From a virus, in the IMG/VR virus record IMGVR_UViG_3300021139_000060, positions 1-35,710 of that record: a stretch of 35,710 bases of DNA, one strand, 5' to 3'. Under the pieces are notes generated by a model, which had not been told where the DNA came from, ran no database searches, and saw only the letters and a list, made by a program, of their open reading frames with translations. The position numbers and the translations under genes are program-made. Shown in pieces: positions 7,089-13,896 of the stretch (within the stretch, counting starts at the first letter, position 1; each line of letters opens with the position of its first letter).

Positions 7089-7675
7089 GCCGAGGCCTCC
7101 CCAGCGATCCGCTGCGTGAGGGTGGAGGGCACGCCCGCGGCGTCCAGCACCAGGGCCACGGCCGCCTCCAACTCGGGCAGCTCGCGGTCCACCATGGCCC
7201 AGCACTGGGCTACCAGCTCCAGGGGCAGGTTGTCGCACCCCGGCCGGCGCAGGGTGGCGCCCTCGGTCCAGTAGAAGGTGGTGGCGTCCAGGATGTCGGC
7301 CACCTTGAGCAGGCGCAGGGGGATGACCGAGGCCGCGGCCATCGGGTTGACGATGCCCCGCGCCTCCCAGAACATCCCATCGACCAGGTTGTCGAAGTCC
7401 AGGCTCTCGGCCTGGGCCAGGATGCCCTTGGTGGGGGCGGGCACGTCCCCGTATTGCGTTTCGGGGATGTCGTGCACCAGCGCCAGGCGCAGGGTATCGA
7501 GCTCATACTGGGCCGGGAAGCGGCCCGCGCCCAGCTGGTGCCCCAGCCAGACGGCCAGCAGGGCCACCCGGCAGCTGTGGTCGGCCAGGGTCTGCTCGCG
7601 CAGGGTCCGCACCGTGTGCCAGCGGGTGCAGTTGCCCATGGCCAGGATGTCGAGGGGTGAGAGGTGCTGGATCAT
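7085..7675 (-). CDS. YfbR-type HD 5'-deoxynucleotidase
   Basis: 196-aa HD phosphohydrolase. Residues Arg18, Trp19, His33, His68, Asp69, Glu72 and Asp77 fall at the same positions I recall for E. coli YfbR, which removes the phosphate from deoxynucleoside 5'-monophosphates; the last metal ligand is probably Asp127 in KVADILD. The length matches the family (about 200 aa). Phage copies probably adjust dNMP/dNTP pools. A related branch, DatZ, removes dATP in phages with 2-aminoadenine DNA, but no PurZ is encoded here, so that role is not supported. It sits between three tiny membrane proteins and two unknowns in the early operon. Confidence 0.88.
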   Translation of the reverse strand: MIQHLSPLDILAMGNCTRWHTVRTLREQTLADHSCRVALLAVWLGHQLGAGRFPAQYELDTLRLALVHDIPETQYGDVPAPTKGILAQAESLDFDNLVDGMFWEARGIVNPMAAASVIPLRLLKVADILDATTFYWTEGATLRRPGCDNLPLELVAQCWAMVDRELPELEAAVALVLDAAGVPSTLTQRIAGEASA

Positions 7676-7836
7676 TCGATCTCCGAGTCGAGAGCCCGCT
7701 GCTGTGCGGCCCGTTCACGCGCCAGTAGCAGGTTGGAAAGGCCCGTGGCCGCCATCAGCAGGGCGAAGCCAGGAAGGGCGAGAAGGAAGCCCAGGCCGGT
7801 GGCCAGGACCCTGAGGGTCTTGAGGAGGCGCGTCAC
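7672..7836 (-). CDS. Single-span membrane protein, 54 aa
   Basis: Starts at a GTG overlapping the upstream stop by four bases (GTGA). A basic N-terminus (TRLLKTLR) precedes a hydrophobic segment VLATGLGFLLALPGFALLMA; the C-terminus is charged (ARERAAQQRALDSEIE). First to last, three such mini membrane proteins lie in a row (7672-8188). Function unknown. Confidence 0.55.
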   Translation of the reverse strand: MTRLLKTLRVLATGLGFLLALPGFALLMAATGLSNLLLARERAAQQRALDSEIE

Positions 7837-7997
7837 TGGAGCCTCCGGATGCGGGTGTGGTCCTCGGTCGGGGGCCGGAGGGGCCGGGCTGGGCGCCCAA
7901 GGATTTCGTCGCGCAGCCACCAAAGAGCGGCCAAGGAACCGACAGCGAGGACCAGCCAGACGAAGTAGTAGGCATCCTGGTAGGAGAGGCCGCTCAT
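7833..7997 (-). CDS. Single-span membrane protein, 54 aa
   Basis: ATG at 7997 overlaps the upstream stop. One hydrophobic span, YYFVWLVLAVGSLAALWWL, near the N-terminus, then a basic, Pro-rich cytoplasmic-type tail. Middle member of a run of three small membrane proteins. Confidence 0.55.
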   Translation of the reverse strand: MSGLSYQDAYYFVWLVLAVGSLAALWWLRDEILGRPARPLRPPTEDHTRIRRLQ

Positions 7998-8188
7998 CGC
8001 TGCCTCCGGATGGCCTGGCGCGGACGGCCGTAGGCGGCTTCCCGGGCGGTGCGGCGGCGCTGGAGCCAGCAGAGGAGGAACCACTCGACCTGGGGCCAGA
8101 AGAAGGCCACCACGACCGCCAGCAGCACCAGGAGGGCGCCTAGGAAGGCGATGAAGGGCATGGCCGTGAGAATGTGGGCGAAGATCAT
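7994..8188 (-). CDS. Single-span membrane protein, 64 aa
   Basis: Hydrophobic residues 4-45 (FIAFLGALLVLLAVVVAFF) are followed by a strongly basic tail (QRRRTAREAAYGRPRQAI), so the C-terminus should be cytoplasmic. Start and stop both overlap neighbours by four bases. Holin is conceivable from topology alone, but its early-operon position argues against that. Confidence 0.58.
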   Translation of the reverse strand: MIFAHILTAMPFIAFLGALLVLLAVVVAFFWPQVEWFLLCWLQRRRTAREAAYGRPRQAIRRQR

Positions 8189-8400
8189 GCGGACAGCTCC
8201 CAGGGCAGCGGCGTCTGGCCGGTGACCTTGGCGACGGCAGCCTCGAAGGCTTCGATGGCGGCCTGGTCGCCCGGCTCAAAGAGCTCGGCCACGTCCAACT
8301 CGACGGTGGCCATGCCCATGTCCCGGTATTGGGCCTGGAGCTTCTGGAGGATCCGGAGGCGGCGGGTGAGCCGCTCGGCAGCGGCGAGGAGGGCGCTCAT
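8185..8400 (-). CDS. Hypothetical protein, 71 aa
   Basis: N-terminal 30 residues form a basic helix (AERLTRRLRILQKLQAQYRD) and the rest is acidic (ELDVAELFEPGDQAAIEAFE). Overlaps both neighbours by four bases. No known family recognised. Confidence 0.55.
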   Translation of the reverse strand: MSALLAAAERLTRRLRILQKLQAQYRDMGMATVELDVAELFEPGDQAAIEAFEAAVAKVTGQTPLPWELSA

Positions 8401-9122
8401 TCGTCGCCGCCTTCCTGGCCCATCGGCTGGCCGCTCAGGGGGTTGGTGGGCGGCTTGGGCGCGGTCTTCTTGGCGGCCTTCTCGGCCTTCTTTGCGTCCT
8501 TCTTGGCCTGGGCCGCGGCGGCCTGCTCACGGGTGCGCTTGCATCGGAAGCAAAGGACCTTCCCATCAGGCCCAGGCGTGTCCACGCACTTGCAGTCCTC
8601 GCACTTGTGGGGCCAGTCGAAATCGCCGGAGGTGACGATCTGATCGACCACCCAGGACCAGACCAAGGAATCGAAACCTCCCAGATCATCCATGATCAAG
8701 TCGCGCACGACGATGTAATCCATGCCACGGGCTCGAACATGGAGACGCATGGCGAAGAGCAGCTCCTCCTCCAAGCTCTCGCGCTTGAAGTGGTTGAATT
8801 CGCTGTAGGCTTCCACTCCCATGGTGAGGACCGGGTGCTCCTCGATCCGCAGGCCAGGGATGGCGCCCGCGGCCAGCTCAGCACCAGGCGCAGGGGCTCC
8901 CGTGGCGTCGAAGAGGGCCGGGCCGGGATCGGGCAGCTCGGCCTCCAGCTCGATGAGGGTGACCCGGTGGGCGCCCACCAGCTTGAGGGCGCTCTTGAGG
9001 TGGTCCAGGGCGTCGCCCAGCAGGTCGGACGTGGGCTGGGCCACCTTGAGGTAGACCAGGCTGCGCTCGACCTTCGAGACGGCGCCGGCCAGGGTGGGGT
9101 GGAGGGCGATGAGGCCGCTCAC
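8397..9122 (-). CDS. Hypothetical zinc-motif protein, 241 aa
   Basis: I use the GTG at 9122, which overlaps the previous stop by four bases; the longer reading upstream is the shadow of that gene. Residues 1-75 are helical. Around residues 180-210 there is CEDCKC followed 14 residues on by CFRC, a likely zinc ribbon. The final 40 residues are Lys/Ala-rich (KKDAKKAEKAAKKTAPKP), a typical disordered nucleic-acid-binding tail. A DNA- or RNA-binding role is inference. Confidence 0.6.
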   Translation of the reverse strand: MSGLIALHPTLAGAVSKVERSLVYLKVAQPTSDLLGDALDHLKSALKLVGAHRVTLIELEAELPDPGPALFDATGAPAPGAELAAGAIPGLRIEEHPVLTMGVEAYSEFNHFKRESLEEELLFAMRLHVRARGMDYIVVRDLIMDDLGGFDSLVWSWVVDQIVTSGDFDWPHKCEDCKCVDTPGPDGKVLCFRCKRTREQAAAAQAKKDAKKAEKAAKKTAPKPPTNPLSGQPMGQEGGDE

Positions 9123-9313
9123 TGAACGGTCCCCATGCGGTTGGTGACGCCGGCCGCCTCGGCCTGGCAGTCCACGCAGGTGCCGAGGTCCCGCTCCATT
9201 TCCAGGGACAGATGCTCGCCGCACGTGCAGAACTGCTGGACGGCCAGCGGCGCCGGGATGAAGGGCGTCAGGATGGACAGCCCGGGGGCGATGGTGCGAA
9301 GCTGATGCTGCAT
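9119..9313 (-). CDS. Small zinc-ribbon protein, 64 aa
   Basis: An almost perfect AGGAGG precedes the ATG at 9313 by six bases. The protein has CTCGEHL and, about 18 residues later, CVDC, giving two Cys pairs for one metal. The first 25 residues are non-polar and proline-containing (SILTPFIPAPLAV). Unknown function; the strong ribosome-binding site suggests it is well translated. Confidence 0.6.
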   Translation of the reverse strand: MQHQLRTIAPGLSILTPFIPAPLAVQQFCTCGEHLSLEMERDLGTCVDCQAEAAGVTNRMGTVQ

Positions 9314-9337
9314 TGATTCCTCCTTTGGAGGGCAAGG

Positions 9338-9362
9338 GCCCCAGGTCGCTCTGGGGCTTTTT
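9338..9362 (+). terminator. Intrinsic terminator facing rightward
   Basis: A 7-bp stem GCCCCAG/CTGGGGC with a 6-base loop is followed on the + strand by five T residues. On the - strand the hairpin lacks a U-tract. It lies between two leftward genes, so it would stop antisense rather than operon transcription. Confidence 0.6.
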
Positions 9363-9374
9363 GTTGGGGGGACT

Positions 9375-9665
9375 TCAGGAAGCGAGGTCTCGGATCTGGA
9401 GGGGCGTGAGGGTGGCGGCCAGCCAGCGGTCCACCGCGGCACGCTGGGCCAGCACCCGGGGGTTGCCCAGGCGGTCGAAGTGCAGGCGGTCGACCAGCAC
9501 GGGCAGGCGCCCGGTGGCGATCTCGCGGTCGAGCTTGGCCCGGCCCAGGGGGCGGTGCAGCCCGCGCAGGTAGGCCAGCACCTGGGGCACCGTCAGCAGG
9601 TCCAGGGTGGCGAGGTCCACCACCGGGGCCGGCTTCCGCCCGCTGCGTCCAGGCTGGCCGCTCAT
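9375..9665 (-). CDS. Small HTH protein (excisionase-like)
   Basis: The ATG at 9665 overlaps the antirepressor stop by four bases. After a basic, Gly-rich start (SGQPGRSGRKPAP), residues 20-90 read like a MerR/excisionase-type winged helix (LTVPQVLAYLRGL, then AKLDREIATGRLPV and AVDRWLAATL). 96 aa is in the size range of excisionases and small phage regulators. Whether it acts as Xis for either recombinase is not shown. Confidence 0.55.
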   Translation of the reverse strand: MSGQPGRSGRKPAPVVDLATLDLLTVPQVLAYLRGLHRPLGRAKLDREIATGRLPVLVDRLHFDRLGNPRVLAQRAAVDRWLAATLTPLQIRDLAS

Positions 9666-10450
9666 GAGGCCTTCGCCAGCAGCTGGCCCAGGTGGGCGAG
9701 GCCCCGGGGGGTGATGAGCAGCCGGTCCACCACGCGATCCGGGTGGCCCTCGCGGGTGATGGTGCTCACCTTGTTCACCATCCAGCCGCCGTCGATCCGA
9801 TCCTGGTAGGCGATCCAGGCCCCGCCGTTGGGGCGCCGGTAGGTCCAGGTGTGCTCGCTCAGCCACTTGAAGAGCGCCGAGGGCTTCATCTTCAGGACCT
9901 TGGCCGCATCGGTGATGCAGAGGTTGCCGGTGGCGTTGCTGAGGCGGTCCAGGGCCTGCGCCTTGGGCTCCATGAGGGCGATGGTGGCCTGCTGGGTCTG
10001 AGCCTGGGCCTTGAGGGCGTCGCGCTCCTTGGCGATGCCCAGGGCCAGTTCCAGGGCTTGGATCCGCGACATGGAGAGCAGCGCCTCCACCGGATCGGTT
10101 GCCGCAGCGGTCTGCAGGGGCACCACGGGGGCGTAGCCGCCAGTCTTCCGGATCGCGGGCAGCACCTTGGTGGTCACCCACTTCTTGAAGGCCTTGGCCT
10201 CGGCGCGCCGGCTGAGGAGGACCAGGGAGTAGAGACCCGGCTCGGTGACCAGAAGCATTTCCTGCTTGCCGCCAGGGGTACTCACCTGGTGAGTACCCTT
10301 TTCGTCGGAATCGAGTTTCCGGCAGGCGTTGACCGCATCCCGGTAGCCGAGCACCCGGGCCAGGTCCGCCGCGAGGAACCGGGGCTGGCCCTCGACCAGG
10401 ACCACCCGCACCAGGTGGTCGGTGAAGAAGAAGTTGCGGAGCTCCTGCAT
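9662..10450 (-). CDS. Phage antirepressor (BRO-N plus KilAC)
   Basis: 262 aa. Residues about 5-105 match a BRO-N domain: FLAADLARVLGYRDAVNACR, then GLYSLVLLSRRAEAKAFKKW and VLPAIRKTGGY. Residues 120-165 are a helical linker. The C-terminal hundred residues match KilAC/ANT (ITDAAKVLKMKPSALFKWLS ... WTYRR ... ITPRGLAHL). Such proteins inactivate phage repressors or act in early regulation. The repressor in this genome has no autocleavage domain, so an antirepressor route to induction is plausible (inference). Its ATG overlaps the upstream stop by one base. Confidence 0.88.
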   Translation of the reverse strand: MQELRNFFFTDHLVRVVLVEGQPRFLAADLARVLGYRDAVNACRKLDSDEKGTHQVSTPGGKQEMLLVTEPGLYSLVLLSRRAEAKAFKKWVTTKVLPAIRKTGGYAPVVPLQTAAATDPVEALLSMSRIQALELALGIAKERDALKAQAQTQQATIALMEPKAQALDRLSNATGNLCITDAAKVLKMKPSALFKWLSEHTWTYRRPNGGAWIAYQDRIDGGWMVNKVSTITREGHPDRVVDRLLITPRGLAHLGQLLAKAS

Positions 10451-10932
10451 CAGATCCTCCCCGCCCGAAGGCGCAGCGCGTCGACGGTCTTCTGGGACTG
10501 ATGGAGCCGGGCGGCCGCGGCGGGCAGCAGCTGCTCGGCCTCCTGCTGGTCGAGGATCCCGTCGGCCAGGTCCTTGCTCAGCTGCACGACGAAGAGGTCA
10601 TCCGCGGCCACTGCTTCGGCGAGCAGGTGGAAGCCGCTCAGGCCTTCGGAGGGGGAAGCCGCCAGGTCCTCGCCCATCCAGCGGGCGAAGACGCGCAGGG
10701 GCTCCAGGTTGCCGGTGGCGTTGTAGATCCGGCGCAGGTCCACCACGTCCGGCAGCCAGTCGTATTCGTCCTGGTTGAGGATTCGGGAATACCAGCCCTC
10801 CGAGCGGTCGATGGCGATGGCCACGGCCTTCCTGGGCATGGCCGAGGGCCCCAGGTGCGGGATCAGGAGGGCTTCCTTGATCTCAACAACAAAGCGGCGG
10901 TCTTGAGGGGTCCAGCAGCGAGCCTTGCACAT
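10450..10932 (-). CDS. CII-like phage regulatory protein
   Basis: 160 aa. The N-terminal half resembles the phage CII (CP76) group: an N-terminal helix-turn-helix-like region (GPSAMPRKAVAIAIDRSEGW), then LNQDEYDWLPDVVDLRRIYN and an ATGNLEPLRVFARWMG segment. The C-terminal half is helical. The ATG at 10932 has only a weak ribosome-binding site. It is the second gene of the early operon, the normal place for a delayed lysogeny or replication regulator. Family match is by pattern only. Confidence 0.6.
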   Translation of the reverse strand: MCKARCWTPQDRRFVVEIKEALLIPHLGPSAMPRKAVAIAIDRSEGWYSRILNQDEYDWLPDVVDLRRIYNATGNLEPLRVFARWMGEDLAASPSEGLSGFHLLAEAVAADDLFVVQLSKDLADGILDQQEAEQLLPAAAARLHQSQKTVDALRLRAGRI

Positions 10933-10983
10933 GGAGGTAGTCCAGATGAGAGGTTGGAGAGGAAGAAACCGATCAGGCCGGGT

Positions 10984-11256
10984 TCACGAGGCGTTGCGGA
11001 GGCGGCGCTCACGCAGGGGCTGGAGGGCATCCGGCCAGATCTCGGCGACCTGCAGGCCCAGGCTCTCGGCGATGGCCCGGCGCGACAGGCGGCCCGTGGT
11101 GGTCCCGTTGACGGCCTGCCAGATGGCCTGGGGCGTCATCCCATGGCTCTCGGCGATGGCCCGCTGCGAAAGCCCGGCCTTCTCGATGGCGTCTTTGATC
11201 TTCTCGGGCGACCAGGCCTGAGGTGTTTCCTGGGTGGCTGCTGTATTCTGTTTCAT
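10984..11256 (-). CDS. Ner/Nlp-like HTH regulator (first early gene)
   Basis: 90 aa. Residues 15-78 fit the Nlp/Ner winged HTH family: WSPEKIKDAIEKAGLSQRAI, a GMTPQAIWQAVNG recognition region and the ending SLGLQVAEIWPDAL, close to the typical EIWPSRY end of Mu Ner. Ner shuts down early transcription and plays a Cro-like role. The ATG at 11256 has GAGG six bases upstream. It is divergently transcribed from the Xre repressor across a 95-bp control region, so it is the natural Cro counterpart. Confidence 0.78.
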   Translation of the reverse strand: MKQNTAATQETPQAWSPEKIKDAIEKAGLSQRAIAESHGMTPQAIWQAVNGTTTGRLSRRAIAESLGLQVAEIWPDALQPLRERRLRNAS

Positions 11257-11351
11257 GTAGGACCTCGCTGGAATCAGGAGCACAAGAACTAGAACACAAT
11301 TTGACACATAAAATGAACCAGTCAAGAGGGGAGTGAAATATTTTTTGACCC
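11257..11351. promoter_or_regulatory. Divergent early/repressor control region
   Basis: 95 AT-rich bases between the Ner-like gene and the repressor. TTGAC occurs at 11301 and 11345 on the + strand and as GTCAA at 11321-11325. The pair at 11301 and 11321 forms an inverted repeat with a 15-base spacer, suitable for a dimeric repressor. TTGACA at 11301 and TTGACT at 11325 (- strand) could also be -35 boxes, but no good -10 is present for either. The repressor ATG at 11352 has no ribosome-binding site close to it, as in leaderless cI-type messages. Confidence 0.5.
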
Positions 11352-11804
11352 ATGCTGACCCTTGTTGAGCGCCTCCAGGTGTCCCTGAAAGCCAAAGGGA
11401 TGAGCCGTAGACGCTTGGCTCAGCTGGCCGAAGTGCACCCAAACACGCTCAATGGCTGGTTTTCTGGGAAGACAGAGAACCCCCAGACCGGCCAGATGAA
11501 GGCCGTGGCCCGGGTCCTGGGGGTGAATTACGAGTGGCTGGCCGCAGGGATGGGCGATCAGACCCCGGCAGGCGCCGCCGAGAACGTCATCCCCTACACC
11601 GCCCCACCCCCGGCCCTCGACCTGGCGCTCATGGAGTCGTCCATGCTCGCGGTGCTGCAACTGCTCCACCAGCGGCGGCTCAAGCTCTCGCCCGAGCGCA
11701 CCGTGGCCGGAATCATGGCCGTCTACGAAGCCGCCAAGGGGCAGGGGCGCTCAGAGATTACCGAGGCCGATGTGACACCCCTTGTCCGATTGTTCGTGGG
11801 CTAA
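11352..11804 (+). CDS. Xre-type phage repressor
   Basis: 150 aa. Residues 3-65 form an Xre/cI HTH: LVERLQVSLKAKGMSRRRLA, then HPNTLNGWFSGKTENP and a LGVNYEWLAAG ending. The C-terminal 80 residues are helical and contain no Ser-Lys LexA/cI peptidase motif, so RecA-stimulated self-cleavage is not expected. It starts the + strand lysogeny module and faces the Ner-like gene. Likely represses the early leftward promoter and could control its own synthesis. The antirepressor in the early operon is the obvious candidate antagonist. Confidence 0.8.
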   Translation: MLTLVERLQVSLKAKGMSRRRLAQLAEVHPNTLNGWFSGKTENPQTGQMKAVARVLGVNYEWLAAGMGDQTPAGAAENVIPYTAPPPALDLALMESSMLAVLQLLHQRRLKLSPERTVAGIMAVYEAAKGQGRSEITEADVTPLVRLFVG

Positions 11805-11836
11805 TCTCCCCCCGCATGAGCGGTTGGGAGTTTGCA

Positions 11837-12028
11837 GTGAGCCAGAAGGATCAGATCCACCAGGCCTTCCAGAGCATCATCCAGGAGGCCTCCACCCCGA
11901 CGCCCAGCGGCTTTCACCGGATGTTCGTGGTGGGCCAGCTCATCGTCAACGTGACCAGCGAGGATGGCGCCTCGACCCGGTGCCGGAACCCAGGCGGCGA
12001 GGGGTGCTGTGGGAATTGCAAAAAGTGA
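11837..12028 (+). CDS. Small Cys-motif protein A (paralogue of 13880-14194)
   Basis: 63 aa from GTG 11837, chosen over ATG 11816 because GGGAG lies six bases before it and the ATG has no site. Residues 3-37 (QIHQAFQSII ... PTPSGFHRMFVVGQLIVN) match the oppositely oriented gene at 13880-14194 at 25 of 35 positions. The C-terminus has C-x7-CC-x2-C, probably metal-binding. No family recognised. It lies between repressor and membrane protein, so is probably expressed in the lysogen. Confidence 0.65.
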   Translation: MSQKDQIHQAFQSIIQEASTPTPSGFHRMFVVGQLIVNVTSEDGASTRCRNPGGEGCCGNCKK

Positions 12029-12083
12029 GTCTTCTTTATTCTCTGAATGGGTAGAATCCGACCATATTAAAAATGAGGCCCTG

Positions 12084-12593
12084 ATGAGTGAAAACCCTTA
12101 TGCCTGCCCAAATTGCAAAGCCGATTCGACCCAGAGCATTAAAATGCTCTTCCAGACAGGTATTCAGCACGGAACCGCCCAGACTTCACTGGCCGGCGTG
12201 GGGCTAGCTGGAGGTGGTCTGGGAGTAGGCGTAGGGAGCGCCTCGACCTCAAGCAGCACCAGCATGGCCTTGATCAGCAAATATGCGTTGCCACCACGGC
12301 CGACCGTGCGCGTCAGCAGGATCATTGTGGGGTGGATCTGCACCGTGATTGGAGGGCTTCTTGGCTCGATTTATCTGGCCATCCCGAAAACAGAAAGCGG
12401 CGACACGGGCACCGGGTGTTTGCTTTTCTTGGCCGTGGTGCTGCTCTTTCCTGGCCTGGGCCTGATTTTCACTTATCCCAGCCACAAGCGAGGAAGGATC
12501 AAGCAGCAGACCTGGTGGGACGGTCGGACGGCCTACCTGAGCAGAACCTGGGTCTGCTTCCGCTGCGGCCATGAATGGTCCCCGGAGGCTTGA
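12084..12593 (+). CDS. Membrane protein with split zinc ribbon
   Basis: 169 aa. The N-terminus carries CPNC (residues 8-11) and the C-terminus CFRCGHEW, so the two halves of one zinc ribbon flank the protein. Between them are a Gly/Ser-rich segment (residues 38-58) and two hydrophobic spans, VGWICTVIGGLLGSIYLAI and CLLFLAVVLLFPGLGLIFTY. Both ends would then be on the same, cytoplasmic, side and could meet to bind one zinc. GAGG lies six bases before the ATG at 12084. Position in the repressor-integrase operon suggests expression from the prophage; superinfection exclusion or defence is a guess. Confidence 0.7.
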   Translation: MSENPYACPNCKADSTQSIKMLFQTGIQHGTAQTSLAGVGLAGGGLGVGVGSASTSSSTSMALISKYALPPRPTVRVSRIIVGWICTVIGGLLGSIYLAIPKTESGDTGTGCLLFLAVVLLFPGLGLIFTYPSHKRGRIKQQTWWDGRTAYLSRTWVCFRCGHEWSPEA

Positions 12594-12597
12594 CGCC

Positions 12598-13803
12598 ATG
12601 CCCTCCACCAAGGTCCGCCGCGGGCTCTACTGGTCGGAATTCACGAAGACCTGGCACTACGAGTTCCGCTTCGAGCGGAAGAAGAAGAACGGGGACACCG
12701 GCCACGCCAGCGAGAAGGCCGCACGGGTGTGGCTGGCGGCCTTTCGGGGCTCGCTGAAGAACCAGCAGGTGGGCCTGCCCACCGGGGCCCCGGCCCTTAC
12801 GCTGCGCAAGGCCCTGGCCGCGTGGCGGAAGGCCTACCTGGGCGTGAGCAGCGACCACCACGTGGTCAACGTCACCCGGGCGGTGGAGCTGCACGCCACG
12901 GCCCTGCTGGACACCCCCATCGACCAGATCCGCCTGCGCGACCTCGAGCAGCTGCGCTCGGCCTACCTCCACTCCACCGGCCTGGGCCATAACGGCTCGA
13001 AGCTGCGGCACAGCGAGGGCGGCGCCAACAAGATGCTCTTCCACCTGCGCACCGTGCTGCTCTACTGCGCCAAGCATGGCCTCGGCCCCCGCGAGGTGCC
13101 CCGCCTGGAGCCGCTGGAGGCCCAGGAGGGCGCCCAGGGCATCGTCTGGCCTGAGCACGTGCAGGCCTTCGTCGCCGAGGCCTGGAAGGGCGGCAAGGAC
13201 CACAAGGCGAAGGAGCGCCTGGTGCCCCATAGTGCCACGGCGCTCTGCCTCATGCTGGCCCTCGGGCTGCGCGAGGCCGAGGCCCTGGGCGCCCGCTGGG
13301 AGTGGCTCGACGAGCGCCGCCAGGTCTACGTGGTGGGGAAGGCCAAGAACCGCAAGCTGCGCGAGGTCCCCCTGCCCCACTGGCTGGCCCGCCAACTCGC
13401 CAACCTGCGCACCGCCGAGGGCGGCCCGGCCCGGGGCCTGATCCTCCCGGCCGGCGTCGATCGCAAGGGCCGCCAGCTGCCCCACGTGAGCGGCTTCACT
13501 ACCAAGCCCGTGGCCCGCTGCGCCGCCGTGCTGAAGATCTCCGGGCTCACGCCCCACCGGCTGCGGGCAACCTTCGCCACCGCCCACTTCGAGGCGGGCA
13601 CACCGCTCACCCAGATCCAGCAGATGATGGGCCACGCCGATCCGGAGACCACCATGGGCTACATCGTGCAGCGCCCCAAGGACCAGGCCGAGGCCCAGGA
13701 GCGGGTGGCCAGGGCCATGGGCTTCGAGAGTGGTCCCCCTGCAGTCCCCGAGCGAAAATCCCGAATAAATCTAACCCCAGCGAAGAGAAGGAAAGCATCA
13801 TAG
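12598..13803 (+). CDS. int: Tyrosine integrase
   Basis: 401 aa. Catalytic residues visible: Arg225 (LGLRE), His320 and Arg323 (TPHRLR), His346 (MGHAD) and Tyr355 (MGYIVQ). An N-terminal basic segment (TKVRRGLYWSEFTKTWHYEF, residues 4-23) is the arm-type DNA-binding domain and residues 65-165 the core-binding domain. GGAGG precedes the ATG at 12598 by nine bases, and the gene begins four bases after the membrane-protein stop. The stop codon is directly followed by the tRNA-derived attP, the usual arrangement, so this is the enzyme for integration into tRNA-Gly. Confidence 0.93.
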   Translation: MPSTKVRRGLYWSEFTKTWHYEFRFERKKKNGDTGHASEKAARVWLAAFRGSLKNQQVGLPTGAPALTLRKALAAWRKAYLGVSSDHHVVNVTRAVELHATALLDTPIDQIRLRDLEQLRSAYLHSTGLGHNGSKLRHSEGGANKMLFHLRTVLLYCAKHGLGPREVPRLEPLEAQEGAQGIVWPEHVQAFVAEAWKGGKDHKAKERLVPHSATALCLMLALGLREAEALGARWEWLDERRQVYVVGKAKNRKLREVPLPHWLARQLANLRTAEGGPARGLILPAGVDRKGRQLPHVSGFTTKPVARCAAVLKISGLTPHRLRATFATAHFEAGTPLTQIQQMMGHADPETTMGYIVQRPKDQAEAQERVARAMGFESGPPAVPERKSRINLTPAKRRKAS

Positions 13804-13807
13804 CGAG

Positions 13808-13859
13808 GTTCAGCTTCCCAAGCTGAATGTCGCCAGTTCAATCCTGGTCGCCCGCTCCA
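13808..13859 (+). other. attP: 3' part of a tRNA-Gly(CCC) gene
   Basis: The sequence reads as anticodon stem (TCAGC/GCTGA) with loop TTCCCAA and anticodon CCC, variable loop, T-arm (GCCAG/CTGGT around TTCAATC), acceptor 3' strand CGCCCGC, then TCCA. The 5' half (D-arm and GCGGGCG strand) is absent, so this is not a functional tRNA. Phages that integrate into tRNA genes carry such a 3' copy to restore the gene. It begins five bases after the integrase stop. The crossover is probably in the anticodon loop (general rule, not shown). Confidence 0.85.
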
Positions 13860-13864
13860 CCCGC

Positions 13865-13896
13865 AAAGCCCCGCAGCCACTAGGTTTCGGGGCTTT
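13865..13896. terminator. Intrinsic terminator after integrase/attP
   Basis: Perfect 9-bp arms AAAGCCCCG and CGGGGCTTT with a 14-base loop, followed on the + strand by CTTCTTGTT. It would end the integrase transcript. Because it follows the tRNA 3' end it may have been captured with the host tRNA. The stop of the leftward paralogue gene lies in its loop. Confidence 0.75.

Noticed and set aside
7085-7675. DatZ and a 2-aminoadenine (Z) genome
   Set aside because: The HD residues fit YfbR generally, and no PurZ or Z-specific polymerase is encoded, so the Z-genome idea lacks support.
13808-13859. Complete tRNA-Gly gene
   Set aside because: The acceptor 5' strand and D-arm are missing upstream; only the 3' part is present, as expected for attP.
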